Source: Chinchilla lanigera (lineage: Eukaryota > Chordata > Mammalia > Rodentia > Chinchillidae). Taken from it: DNA of 64,000 nt. A model generated the notes under the pieces. The model was not told the DNA's origin. It did not search any database and worked only from the letters and a program-made list of their open reading frames with translations. This document shows positions 56,201-61,876 of this stretch, one piece after another (position 1 is the first letter of the stretch; every line of letters begins with the position of its first letter). Both the position numbers and the translations under genes were made by a program. The stretch spans positions 13,489,195 to 13,553,194 of the forward strand of contig NW_004955463.1 of the NCBI RefSeq assembly GCF_000276665.1, given 5' to 3'.

Positions 56201-59145
56201 CCAGGTCCACCTGGCCTGCAGCAGCTCTTGCCTAGCACTGTATTGGAGGGTTCTGGGGCTGGAGCACACATTTTGGGAGTTACGGACTCCTGCCCTGTGT
56301 CCTCGGCCACATTCACACGCATACACACGTGGGCACATACACAGGTGTCTGCCTTCCCCTTCGGCGCTCCCAGTGGCCTCGAGACCCCGTGGGCTGACCT
56401 TGGGCTGGGCAGCCCATTAATGAAAGATTTTCTCTGGGAAAGCTCCATCCACGTGTCCCGGAAGGCGTGGCACATGCTGCTGAACCTATGTTTCCACATG
56501 GCCATGACCTCTGCCGTCTTTGCAGGAGGCATTATGCTCACCAATTACCAGATGGTCTGCCAGGCGGTAAGCGGGCACGGGTGCCAGGGGCTCCGAGCTA
56601 AGCAGTGGCAGTGTAGGTGTAGATTAGGGAGATGCAGAGCAAGAGAAGAGAGGCTCCTGGGAACAGGCCCCAGCTCCAGTTCTCTCTGCCAGCTCGGAGG
56701 GTGACGTGGGGTCTGCAATGGCATAGAGTGCACTGGTAGGAACCAGGCCAGAGGAGGTAGGAGATGAGGCTTCGGAGTGCAGAGAGGATCGATAGAAGTC
56801 AGGGATGGACCACAAAGCGCCAGCAGATTCCAAAGAACCCCTGGGGCGGGCACAAAGCTTGGGTGGAAGTGGAGAGGACAACAGCAAGGACAGAGTGTGG
56901 GGGGCACCCGGTCACCAGGGACTGAGTAGAAAGAGCTGGGGGTCTGAAGACGTGGGGCATGCTGGCAGGCTGAGCTCTGGGGTGGCCCAGCCAAGCTGCC
57001 CTGGCCCCAGCCTCAGCTCCCTGACCACAGGTGGGCATCACTCTGCACTACTCTTCACTGTCCACCCTGCTGTGGATGGGGGTGAAGGCGCGAGTCCTGC
57101 ATAAGGAGCTCACCTGGAAGGTGCCCCCTCCACAAGAAGGTGACCCTCTGCCACCTGCTCCCCAGCCCATGCTCCGGTAAGCATGTCACCTGTCGGCTGT
57201 GCAGGGGCAGCAGAGTTCCCAGGGTGGAGGCAGGGAGGCCCTGCACCCAGGCAAAGCCCTCGCTGCAGCTAGCCACGCAGACTGCAGTATGAACACATCC
57301 CCAGGCTCTGCAGATACACAGGGCGGGGAACCTGGGAGCCTGAGGGGTAGCCCAATTTCAAGAGAGCAATTCTGGCTTCTGTCCCTTAGAACGGTCTTGG
57401 CCAAGGCCAAGGCCTGTCTTCCAGGCCTGGCTGACAGTGGCTTTGCATCCCTGGCACAAAACAAACAAAAAATCCCGAAACAAAACAATGACAACAACAA
57501 AACACCAACAACCAAGCTGTGACAGATTTAAAGGGAACACGGTAGGGGGCAGAGGTACCAAGTGGAGGTTCCTGTTCTTCCTTCCACCCCATCTCTCTGA
57601 TATCCCAACCCTGCTCCCTTCCAGGTTCTATTTGATTGCCGGAGGGATCCCACTCATCATCTGTGGCATCACAGCTGCGGTCAACATCCACAACTACCGG
57701 GACCACAGTCCCTAGTGAGCACCTCTCCCTGCTACCTGTCACTGCTGCCTGCATGGCTGCCCAACACCTACTCATCGGGCACCAGAGGCCCCCCACACCC
57801 GCCCCAGACAGCAGCCTGACCCCCCAACCCTGCATGGGACTAAGCCAGGGCTGCCTCTCAACTCCTCAGATCCTACCTCCCCCAGCCCGGCCTGATGTCT
57901 CCTTCTTCATCCTCTGCCCCTGTCTCCCCTAGCTGCTGGCTGGTGTGGCGTCCCAGCCTCGGCGCCTTTTACATCCCGGTGGCTTTGATTCTGCTGATCA
58001 CCTGGATCTACTTCCTGTGTGCAGGACTGCACTTACGGGGTCCTCTGGCAAAGAGCCCGAAGGGCGGCGGCAGCAGGATCTCCCTAGAGCCAGGGGAGGA
58101 ACTGAGGGCTTCCACCAGGCTCAGGAGCAGCGGCGCCCTCCAGAGTGACTCAGGTTCCCTGCTGGCAACCGCGAGCACAGGGGTGGCGACCCCAGGTTTC
58201 CCGGAGGACTGTGACGGCCTCTATTCCCCAGGAGTCCAGCTGGGGGCGCTGATGACCACGCACTTCCTGTACCTGGCCATGTGGGCCTGCGGGGCTCTGG
58301 CCGTGTCCCAGCGCTGGCTGCCACGTGTGGTGTGCAGCTGTCTCTATGGAGTGGCGGCCTCGGCCCTGGGCCTCTTTGTCTTCACGCATCACTGTGCCAG
58401 GCGCAGGGACGTCAGGGCCTCCTGGCGCGTGTGCTGTCCCCCGGCTTCTCCCTCGGCCCCCCACGCTTCAACCCGTGCGGTGCCCACCACCATCGAGGAC
58501 GGTCCCTTTGTGGTGGCCGAGGGGCCCGGGTCCCTCCAGTCCTCCCCGAGCGGCAGCAGCGGGCCTTGCAAGCTCACCAATCTGCAGCTGGCCCAGAGTC
58601 AGGGGTGCGAGATGGGGATACCCCGCGGGGATGGGGACCCGGAGCCCACGGGTCCCCGGGCGGGCCTGGCCCCACGCCACCCCAACAACGTGCACCACGG
58701 GCGCCGCGCGCACCGGAGCCGAGCCAAGACGCCCCGCGCGGGGGAGGCGGGCGGCAGGAGCCGGCTGCGGGCGGTGCGGGCGGGCGCGATCCCCGGGGCG
58801 CCAGAGCCGCCTTCCAGCGAGAGCGGCAGCCTGCGCCGCAGCCCTAGCGACAGCCACCCGCCCGAGGGCGAGGCCGCGCTCACGCTGTCAGAAGGCAGCG
58901 ACACGAGTGCCGCGCCGGCCCCTGAGGCCGGGCGGCCGGGCCAGCGCCGCAGTATCAGCCGCGACAACCTCAAAGGTGGCGGCGCGCCGGAGAAGGAGAG
59001 CAAGCGGCGCTCGTACCCGCTCAACAGCGCCAGCCTGAACGGCGCGCCCAAGGGCAGCAAGTACGACGACAGCGCCGCCTGCGTGGAGGCGGCGGGCAGC
59101 GGCTGCATGAAGACAGGCCTCTGGAAGAGCGAGACCACCGTCTAG
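24464..59145 (+). CDS. ADGRA2: ADGRA2 (GPR124), adhesion G-protein-coupled receptor A2
   Basis: Nineteen exons with fitting GT-AG sites and phases give 1284 visible residues plus stop. The missing N-terminus (signal peptide) lies in the gap 24481-24870; human has 1338 residues. Domain order: LRR N-cap, four 24-residue leucine-rich repeats (exons 2-5, each exactly 72 bp), LRR C-cap, an Ig-like domain, a hormone-receptor (HormR) domain, the GAIN/GPS region, seven membrane helices (exons 15-19) and a long cytoplasmic tail ending ETTV, a class I PDZ-binding motif (DLG1 in the known protein). In the family the protein acts at the surface of brain endothelial cells with RECK to let WNT7A/7B signal through Frizzled and LRP5/6, driving brain vessel growth and barrier formation. 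The true start is not visible: the ATG at 24464 touches the gap and cannot be confirmed. No inactivating change is seen, so the gene looks intact. Confidence 0.97.
24481..24870. other. Assembly gap (390 N)
   Basis: Run of N inside the GC-rich first exon of ADGRA2. The length may be an estimate, so the frame across it is unknown. Confidence 0.99.
24871..25042 (+). CDS. ADGRA2: ADGRA2 exon 1 (visible 3' part)
   Basis: Encodes [17 protein letters not shown]... to LLPNGTVTL, the mature N-terminus with the cysteine cluster of the LRR N-cap (C-P...C-K-C...V-V-C). A Gly-rich stretch (five Gly) follows the cap cysteines. The donor is 'gtgagtac'; two bases CT are left for the next exon. Confidence 0.93.
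26165..26222. repeat. (TG)n microsatellite
   Basis: Near-pure TG repeats of about 55 bp shortly after the CpG island. Confidence 0.95.
26748..26803. repeat. (GGACA)n short tandem repeat
   Basis: 'acaggacaggacaggaca' and a second run 'acaggacaggacag' separated by a few bases. Confidence 0.9.
27005..27160 (-). mobile_element. B1 SINE with internal duplication
   Basis: 'tgagacagggtctcagtatg', two 'aggctggccttga' copies 33 bp apart, 'gctgggattacaggcgtgc'. Well conserved. Confidence 0.95.
27325..27478 (-). mobile_element. B1 SINE with internal duplication
   Basis: T-run, 'gagacagggtctcactatgc', 'caggctggt' twice, 'accaccacgcctggc'. It is very similar to the copy at 27005, in the same orientation. 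Confidence 0.95.
28230..28350 (+). mobile_element. MIR SINE relic
   Basis: 'cccccatcttatagctgagc', 'ggtcagagagggatgg' and 'gccatagtcacacagcag' are MIR core words. Confidence 0.7.
28418..28481. repeat. CA repeat followed by T-run
   Basis: 'cgcacacacacacac' then 14 T. It may be a reversed SINE tail without body. Confidence 0.8.
31170..31265 (-). mobile_element. ID SINE
   Basis: Reversed tail, 'gggggttgaacacagggcct', 'catgcactctacaccacatt', 'cccagc'. Confidence 0.85.
31673..31763 (-). mobile_element. ID SINE
   Basis: 'ggtaccaggaatcaaactca', 'cttgccaggcaggcactgtg', 'gctgagctacatccccggcc'. Confidence 0.9.
31951..32068 (+). mobile_element. B1 SINE
   Basis: 'ctgtaatcccagctcttcag', 'aggctgaggcagaag', 'cccctgtctctaaataaat'. 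Confidence 0.9.
32069..32140 (+). mobile_element. ID SINE behind B1
   Basis: 'ggctggggatgaagctcgg', 'gttcaatccccagaacc', then CAC/A-rich tail. Confidence 0.85.
32683..32776 (-). mobile_element. ID SINE
   Basis: 'gcagcactagggagggaacc', 'ggtaggcaagtgctcaacca', 'ttgagctctaccctcagccc'. Confidence 0.9.
33879..33965 (+). mobile_element. ID SINE
   Basis: 'gtgttgctcagtggtagagc' and 'ctctgggttctatccccagc' with A-rich tail. Confidence 0.92.
33967..34102 (+). mobile_element. B1 SINE
   Basis: 'ccctgtaatcccagcactct', 'gaggctgaggcggga', 'accttgtcccaaaaatt'. Confidence 0.92.
34103..34170 (+). mobile_element. ID SINE behind B1, internally deleted
   Basis: 'gaatgaagctcagcatgaag' then 'cccagttttgatttccccgc' and a CAC/CAA tail. 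Confidence 0.78.
34738..34798 (-). mobile_element. ID SINE, internally deleted
   Basis: 'ctgtaccagggattgaaccc' and 'accaagctacatccttagcc'. A short TG/TC repeat (34686-34735) precedes it. Confidence 0.85.
34799..34928 (-). mobile_element. B1 SINE
   Basis: 'tgagacaaggtctcattaag', 'gatcctcctgcctcagcctc'. With the ID it is a reversed B1-ID composite. Confidence 0.9.
34941..34990 (+). mobile_element. ID fragment
   Basis: 'ggctaagggtgtagagtgct' and 'gggtttagtccccagcacc'. Confidence 0.7.
35338..35518 (-). mobile_element. B1-ID composite cut by the gap
   Basis: ID part 'gtggtactagggattgactc' and 'gctgagcaacatccctgc', then B1 part 'ttgacacaggccttgctaaa' to 'gctgggattacaggc', ending at the N run. 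Confidence 0.88.
35519..35648. other. Assembly gap (130 N)
   Basis: Run of N in ADGRA2 intron 1, next to a SINE, so probably a repeat-caused gap. Confidence 0.99.
35705..35897 (-). mobile_element. B1-ID composite
   Basis: 'gcattagggattgaacccag', 'actgagctccgtctccagcc' (ID), then 'tgaaacagagtccaagtcac' to 'gtgccaccattcctggc' (B1). Confidence 0.9.
36540..36622 (-). mobile_element. ID SINE
   Basis: 'gttggggatggagtccaggg', 'caggcatgctaaacaccctc', 'ggactacagccccagcc'. Confidence 0.9.
36656..36815 (+). mobile_element. B1 SINE with internal duplication
   Basis: 'aatcccagcactcaggtggc', 'gcctgggctatatagtgagt' then 'gcctgcctgaactacgtaac', 'ccctgtctcaaaaaat'. Confidence 0.94.
37061..37143 (+). mobile_element. 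ID SINE
   Basis: 'gctggagatgtaacccagag', 'acttacctaacatgcac', 'gggtttgatcctaagcac'. Confidence 0.9.
37159..37284 (+). mobile_element. B1 SINE
   Basis: 'actgggcatggtggtacatg', 'ctctgggagactgaaag', 'cacgatctcaaaatg'. Confidence 0.92.
37285..37347 (+). mobile_element. ID SINE behind B1, internally deleted
   Basis: 'ggctggggatgtagctcagt' then 'acaggccctgggtttgatcc'. Confidence 0.88.
37586..37626 (+). promoter_or_regulatory. GCTCATTAA-13-GCAAT motif, copy A
   Basis: GCTCATTAA, 13 bases, then GCAATTAA and GATGAGCCC. TAAT/ATTA words are homeodomain-type sites and ATTGC/GCAAT is a C/EBP-type half site. It lies in intron 1, about 0.7 kb before exon 2. Function is inferred only from recurrence at 38601 and 43062. 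Confidence 0.35.
38318..38389 (+). CDS. ADGRA2: ADGRA2 exon 2 (LRR 1)
   Basis: 72 bp, one leucine-rich repeat: [23 protein letters not shown]. Acceptor 'tgtcccctcag', donor 'gtaagtg'. Confidence 0.97.
38601..38647 (+). promoter_or_regulatory. GCTCATTAA-13-GCAAT motif, copy B
   Basis: GCTCATTAA, 13 bases containing TTTAATGA, then GCAATTAG and, a little later, GCTGAGCCC. Same order and spacing as copy A, only 212 bp past exon 2. Confidence 0.35.
40222..40340 (+). mobile_element. B1 SINE
   Basis: 'gtgtgtaaccccaggggcac', 'ggaggctgaggcaggat', 'ggccctgtctcaaaat'. Confidence 0.87.
40341..40403 (+). mobile_element. ID SINE behind B1, internally deleted
   Basis: 'ggctggagctgtagctcact', 'cctgggtttgatgtccagta', A-tail. 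Confidence 0.85.
40795..40918 (+). mobile_element. B1 SINE
   Basis: 'tttgtagtcccagccactct', 'aggccagcctgggccacact', 'gatcctatctcaag'. Confidence 0.85.
40917..40995. repeat. (GA)n / purine-rich repeat
   Basis: 'agagagagagagagacagac' then GGGA/GAAA words, in the tail of the B1 before it. Confidence 0.9.
41315..41444 (-). mobile_element. B1 SINE
   Basis: 'tttgagtctgggtctcactg', 'caaactcctgagctcatgtg', 'ctctctacccagcc'. Confidence 0.85.
42005..42108 (-). mobile_element. ID-B1 hybrid fragment
   Basis: 'attctggggattgaacccag' (ID) runs into 'gttgtccaggctgggtctga' and 'caccatgtcaggcc' (B1). Confidence 0.8.
42660..42750 (-). mobile_element. ID SINE
   Basis: 'gctggggatggaactcagca', 'gagcaagtgctctatcactg', 'agcaacagcccagcc'. 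Confidence 0.92.
42826..42853. repeat. (GGCAGCA)n short tandem repeat
   Basis: The 7-mer GGCAGCA is repeated about three times. Confidence 0.9.
43053..43085 (-). promoter_or_regulatory. GCTCATTAA-9-GCAAT motif, copy C (reverse)
   Basis: On the minus strand: GGGCTCATTAA, nine bases with CATTAG, then GCAATGAC. Close by (43112-43135) is another 'ctcattagaagcagatgctc', and 'ccattaatctg' at 43190. Confidence 0.3.
43310..43362 (+). mobile_element. L2/MIR-type 3' tail fragment
   Basis: 'ggggcccagcacaatatatg' plus 'tgctgaataaatacctg' resembles the tail shared by old mammalian L2 copies. Confidence 0.4.
44385..44535 (-). mobile_element. B1 SINE inserted in L1
   Basis: 'ttgagacaagatctcactat', 'aggctggcctggaactcgct', 'caggctggctatgaactcac', 'gctaccacacccagctc'. 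Confidence 0.93.
44655..44765 (-). mobile_element. B1-like monomer inserted in L1
   Basis: 'gtcttgctgttttacccagg', 'ctgggctcaagcgatttttc', 'atagttgggactatagc'. It differs from the other B1 copies and may be an older 7SL monomer. Confidence 0.7.
44943..45090 (-). mobile_element. B1 SINE with internal duplication
   Basis: 'tgagacaaggtctctctgta', 'caggctggccttgagttcac', 'caagctggtctcaaattcac', 'tactgggattacaggcat'. Confidence 0.94.
45218..45440 (-). mobile_element. B1-ID composite
   Basis: 'gtggtactagggattgaatt' and 'cagaactacattccccagcc' (ID), then 'gaaacaggatcttgg' and 'tgagactggctctttatgta' to 'ccatcacgcctggc' (B1). Confidence 0.88.
45765..45925 (+). mobile_element. B1-ID composite, ID truncated
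   Basis: 'accaggcatggtggtacaca', 'gggctgaggcaggagg', 'acctgtctcaaaataaaa', then 'gagatgttgctcagtgtgaa' without B box. Confidence 0.88.
48216..48287 (+). CDS. ADGRA2: ADGRA2 exon 3 (LRR 2)
   Basis: 72 bp: [19 protein letters not shown] plus ELKR. Acceptor 'gcctccacag', donor 'gtgagtgg'. Confidence 0.97.
48573..48644 (+). CDS. ADGRA2: ADGRA2 exon 4 (LRR 3)
   Basis: 72 bp: [19 protein letters not shown] plus RLVR. Acceptor 'cctctttctctag', donor 'gtgagtga'. Confidence 0.97.
48775..48846 (+). CDS. ADGRA2: ADGRA2 exon 5 (LRR 4)
   Basis: 72 bp: [19 protein letters not shown] plus ALKV. Acceptor 'gctccctgcag', donor 'gtgagtat'. Confidence 0.97.
49049..49212 (+). CDS. ADGRA2: ADGRA2 exon 6 (LRR C-cap)
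   Basis: [19 protein letters not shown], then [19 protein letters not shown] to QLRC: the four-cysteine LRR C-cap that in the family works with the LRRs. Acceptor 'gcccatcccacag', donor 'gtgagcc'. Confidence 0.97.
49574..49787 (+). CDS. ADGRA2: ADGRA2 exon 7 (Ig-like domain, first part)
   Basis: [63 protein letters not shown]. It shows the first Ig cysteine and the core Trp. The acceptor 'gcatctcctcgtag' has a short pyrimidine tract. Confidence 0.96.
49890..49914. repeat. (TG)n microsatellite
   Basis: Pure GT repeat of about 25 bp in intron 7. Confidence 0.95.
50040..50157 (+). mobile_element. Truncated B1 plus ID
   Basis: 'gccagctgtggtggtacatg', 'cctgtaaacccagcactctg' (B1 head only), then 'actggggatgtagctcagtg', 'aaggccctggtgaatctcca' (ID). 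An AATA-rich tail follows to about 50185. Confidence 0.85.
50381..50545 (+). CDS. ADGRA2: ADGRA2 exon 8 (end of Ig-like domain, RGD)
   Basis: [20 protein letters not shown] with the second Ig cysteine, [19 protein letters not shown] and NNRGDFR. The RGD tripeptide is the one reported in human protein as an integrin-binding site exposed after thrombin cleavage. The donor is the unusual 'gttcgc'. Confidence 0.96.
50830..50995 (+). mobile_element. MIR SINE relic
   Basis: 'attccccactgtacagccta', 'cagagagggcaagggacttg', 'catagctaagtggcagagct' match the MIR core closely. Confidence 0.85.
51187..51385 (+). CDS. ADGRA2: ADGRA2 exon 9 (HormR domain)
   Basis: [53 protein letters not shown]. The C...[10 protein letters not shown]...C pattern is the hormone-receptor fold found before GAIN domains. 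Acceptor 'ctgcccctag', donor 'gtgagg'. Confidence 0.97.
51808..51957 (+). CDS. ADGRA2: ADGRA2 exon 10 (GAIN region)
   Basis: 50 codons, phase 0: [50 protein letters not shown]; helical subdomain of GAIN. Confidence 0.97.
52059..52220 (+). CDS. ADGRA2: ADGRA2 exon 11 (GAIN region)
   Basis: 54 codons, phase 0: [54 protein letters not shown]. Donor 'gtaacg'. Confidence 0.97.
52598..52712 (+). mobile_element. B1 SINE in intron 11
   Basis: 'gcagagtgtggtggtgcttg', 'ataatcccagcactcaggag', 'gaggccagcctgcgctatag'. Confidence 0.92.
52928..53152 (+). CDS. ADGRA2: ADGRA2 exon 12 (GAIN region)
   Basis: 75 codons, phase 0: [19 protein letters not shown], a variable Gly/Pro-rich linker ([19 protein letters not shown]), then [19 protein letters not shown] and HIK. 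The linker is a fast-changing part of the protein. Confidence 0.95.
53275..53491 (+). CDS. ADGRA2: ADGRA2 exon 13 (GAIN region)
   Basis: [52 protein letters not shown]. The donor lies within 'accagtaagg', leaving one base A. Confidence 0.96.
54167..54315 (+). mobile_element. B1-ID composite in intron 13
   Basis: 'ttgtgtggtggcacgtgcct', 'ggaaggctgaatcaggaggg', 'gactgtctcaaagag', then 'ggttctgggtttaatcacca'. Confidence 0.82.
54316..54352. repeat. (GATA)n short repeat
   Basis: 'gatagatgatagatagatc' and flanking GATA words. Confidence 0.9.
54978..55082 (-). mobile_element. B1 SINE in intron 13
   Basis: 'ttgagacaagttctatgttg', 'cccaggctgggctcaaattt', 'tcctcctgcctcagcttcc'. Confidence 0.88.
55312..55511 (+). 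CDS. ADGRA2: ADGRA2 exon 14 (GPS motif)
   Basis: [55 protein letters not shown]. The paired Trp and the Cys residues of the GPS are present, but the cleavage triad reads His-Leu-Gly instead of His-Leu-Ser/Thr. Confidence 0.97.
56025..56152 (+). CDS. ADGRA2: ADGRA2 exon 15 (TM1)
   Basis: [19 protein letters not shown] then helix 1 [23 protein letters not shown]. The stalk between GPS and TM1 is in this exon. Confidence 0.97.
56443..56566 (+). CDS. ADGRA2: ADGRA2 exon 16 (TM2)
   Basis: [19 protein letters not shown] and [22 protein letters not shown]. The Cys before the donor is the likely partner for the extracellular-loop disulfide. The acceptor is 'ttttctctgggaaag'. Confidence 0.96.
57031..57176 (+). 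CDS. ADGRA2: ADGRA2 exon 17 (TM3)
   Basis: [37 protein letters not shown]: helix 3 and the second intracellular loop. Donor 'gtaagc'. Confidence 0.97.
57625..57714 (+). CDS. ADGRA2: ADGRA2 exon 18 (TM4)
   Basis: [29 protein letters not shown]: helix 4. The donor is in 'cctagtgagc'; if not spliced, the frame would meet TAG at once, so a retained intron would truncate the receptor after TM4. Confidence 0.97.
57933..59145 (+). CDS. ADGRA2: ADGRA2 exon 19 (TM5-TM7, cytoplasmic tail)
   Basis: [19 protein letters not shown] with helix 5, helix 6 ([19 protein letters not shown]), helix 7 ([19 protein letters not shown]), then a tail of about 250 residues rich in Ser, Gly, Arg and Pro, with [14 protein letters not shown] and [19 protein letters not shown] blocks and the C-terminal KSETTV. 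The tail is shorter than in human: I do not see the human stretches near 'YLGSSRNSP'. From about 58600 the exon is very rich in CG dinucleotides. Confidence 0.97.
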
Positions 59146-60660
59146 GGCCGGCCGCCGCACGCTAGGACGAGCCGCAGCGGGCTGTTACCGGAGCTGGAGC
59201 CCGGGCCCGGCCGCACAGCGCAGTCAGCAGGGCCGAGGGTGCTGCCCGGCCGAGGCTGGGGAGAGGCAGTGGTCTACTGCTTGCCTGCAGGGCCACCCCT
59301 CTGCGGTAGTAATACCCCGGAAACACGCTTGATAAACTTCCGTCCAGCTCAGGCCAGTTTTAAGGTTAAGCTCTAGGAGCCCTCCCAGGTAGGCTGAAAG
59401 CCCTGTCGGTCTGAGTGGGGGAGCACAGTTCAGCCAGGACGGGCTCCTTCCCAAGCGCCCCATGTTCCTGCGCACGGGGCCTCCGGCTACTGCCAGCCGC
59501 CCAGGAAGACAGGACAGGAGCTTGGGTCCGCCCTGACTGCCTAGCTCGGGGGAACCTTGCTCCTCCCGAGGCTCTGGCTCCGTGAGCCACCCTAGCACGC
59601 GAGCCACTGCCAGGCCCAGGGTGGTATTACCTGGTGCTGCTCTTAAGATTAGCTATGCAAGAGGGGACAGTGGGCGAAGGGCAGCTGTGGAGATCAACCA
59701 GTTCTGTAAGAGCAAGGCAGGTGGGAATGGCACGCAGTCAGAGGCAACACCACTCCGTGACTGGTACCCACGCAGGACCCAGCACTCAGAACACAGCCTA
59801 GGCGCCCCCACCTGCAAAGCTGACTGCAGGTGGCCACTAACTGTAGGAAAGTGGAGGCGCCCACACCTGGATTCGGGCAGGAATGAAGGAACAGTGCTCT
59901 GAAGATGGCTCCACCGTAACGCTGCTGCTGCCGCCGGTGGTTTGGAGAAGCCCTTCTGTTCAGTTACAAAACCGTCTCCACCTTCCACGCAGGGGACACA
60001 GGAAGACCACCTCCTTGCCTCTGTGAGGCCATATGGAAGAAGCACCCCAATAATGCAGTCTCTAACTCCACGGTAGGGAGAAACCTCCAAGATGTCAAAA
60101 CAGCTTCTGACTCGAAGAAGCCCGAGCCAAGCCCTGAGGCAGGGACGGGTTCCTGCAGCTCAGGGGTCTGTGCCTTCACTACTTTGAAACACCAGCACCC
60201 GGACCTTTCCCAACCTAATATGCAAACACCAGCCTTACTATAGGACCAACACAAGTGGAGGGAACCCCGGACCCTATGAAGAGCAATGGGACCCAGGTCT
60301 GGCCCAGGTCCCCTCCCAGCCTCCATGTCCCCCGGCCTAATCACCACGTGGAAAGGACACAGGGAGAAGAAACTTCTGCTCCTTGAGATAGGTCCTGTTA
60401 TTTATGCTTGCTGCACAGACAATATTAGGGGAAAATAAGCTTTGTATTATTCTTCCACATACGCTGGCTGCTGTTTACATACCCTGCCAATGCCTTAGCA
60501 CTGGAGAGCTTTTTGCAATACGCTGGGGAGAGGGAGGGAGGGAATGAAAAGTGCCAAAGAAAACATGTATTTAAAAGCTCCGATTTTATACAATAGAATG
60601 TTTTCTAGCAGATGTCTCTTGTTTTAATATATTAAAATTTGCAAAGCCCTTTGAGCTATA
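59146..60660 (+). other. ADGRA2: ADGRA2 3' UTR and junction with BRF2
   Basis: No repeats are seen here. There is no AATAAA on the plus strand in this stretch; an ATTAAA at 60631-60636 in an A/T-rich patch is the best candidate signal. The exact end is not determinable by eye. Confidence 0.55.
60622..60636. promoter_or_regulatory. Back-to-back ATTAAA signals
   Basis: ATTAAA reads on the minus strand at 60622-60627 and on the plus strand at 60631-60636, so the patch could serve the 3' ends of both converging genes. Confidence 0.4.
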
Positions 60661-60682
60661 GCCGTAGTCCACCCACGGTCCT

Positions 60683-60688
60683 TTTATT
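60683..60688 (-). promoter_or_regulatory. BRF2: BRF2 polyadenylation signal AATAAA
   Basis: TTTATT on the plus strand, 465 bp past the BRF2 stop codon. Confidence 0.6.
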
Positions 60689-61152
60689 GAGGTAGACGAT
60701 CGCATGACACCATGCACACACAGCACACAAGTGCCAGCCAGTGCCCAGAATCGACAGGCCAAGAGTTTCCCAGCTCCTACGCCTCTGTGGGTTAACAGCA
60801 TTGCAAATGCTGGCGGCTCCACAAGCAGCAGGGAGAGCCCCACAGGCCTGCAGAATGATCAACAGCAATGTGTTCAATTCAAACCCGGGGAAGAAAGAGC
60901 CCAGCTATTTTCCCTAAGTCTTAAGAAGTCATCCCACAGAATGCAAATGCATGCAACCTGCCATCCTGCAGCCAAGGGACAGGCTCCTTCCCGACCCACA
61001 GCCATGCACACACTCCTCCCAACTTCTCTCCAGGACCTCAAGTCTGACTGACTGCAGCACCCCTCTTGGTTCCTTCAAACAAGAAATGATATCCAGACGC
61101 TTACACGCACCTATTTCCTGGGATCGCTATCACACTGCCGTTGGGGGAGGCA
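60683..61152 (-). other. BRF2: BRF2 3' UTR
   Basis: Repeat-free sequence between the BRF2 stop codon and the AATAAA above. The limit is inferred from the signal. Confidence 0.6.
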
Positions 61153-61876
61153 TCAAGAAGGGTTGGGGACACTCAGAGCAGCCTGGCTAGCAGCTTGGGC
61201 TCTCTGAAAGTCCCTCACTTCCTGAGGGGTACGCAGATACTGCTCTATCTCACTGTCAGAAATGACCTCATCTCCAGTGACCATGGAGACAGGGGGCATG
61301 GAGCAGCTCCGCTTCGGGGGTTTCAGCATGCAGGGTGGGAGGAGGAGTGCAGGACTGGCTGGTCGCTTCCCCTGGAGCAAATCTGAGGTGCTACCCCCCA
61401 CCTCCTCCTCTCTCTGTCCTTGTGGCTGCCTCTGCTGCTCCTTCTCCTGGGTCCCCCTTTCTGTTGATCCATCCTGAAAGGCCATTCGGACCAGCATGTG
61501 GCGGTGCTGGAGCAGGTCACCAATGTGTTTCACCACAGACCGTTTGTCAAGTTTCAGAACCTGCAGCCAGGCCAGCTGCTTTGCCATCCGCAGCAACACA
61601 GCCACCAGCTCCTGCAGCCGGGAGGCAGTCGGGTAGGGCAGATCCACATTTGCCATTTTACAAAATCGGGCCAGGGAACAAGTCAGCCGATCAGAAGGCT
61701 GTAGAGACTGCCACGCCAGGAAAGCAGCAGCGGTGATGACTGGCAGGGGATGCCGCCCAGTGACCAGCCATGTCTCACTGGCCAGTTCCACCAGCTGCAA
61801 GGTTCGAGACAGCATCTTGTCTTTATCTTCCACGTATTTGGCTGGCACAGATGGAGAGGCCTGGAAGAGTTTAAAG
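61153..61876 (-). CDS. BRF2: BRF2 exon 4 (second cyclin fold, C-terminal domain)
   Basis: Starts [19 protein letters not shown] after the acceptor 'ttgttgttgcag' and ends ...SVPNPS-TGA. Between the cyclin fold and the C-terminal block lies a variable Gln/Glu/Gly linker ([18 protein letters not shown]). Confidence 0.97.

Noticed and set aside
58325..59038. A 237-codon open frame on the plus strand, and a 179-codon one on the minus strand (58599-59138), overlapping ADGRA2 exon 19
   Set aside because: Both arise from the extreme GC content, which makes stop codons rare in all frames; the translations are Arg/Ala/Pro-rich and have no known similarity. The conserved frame is that of ADGRA2.
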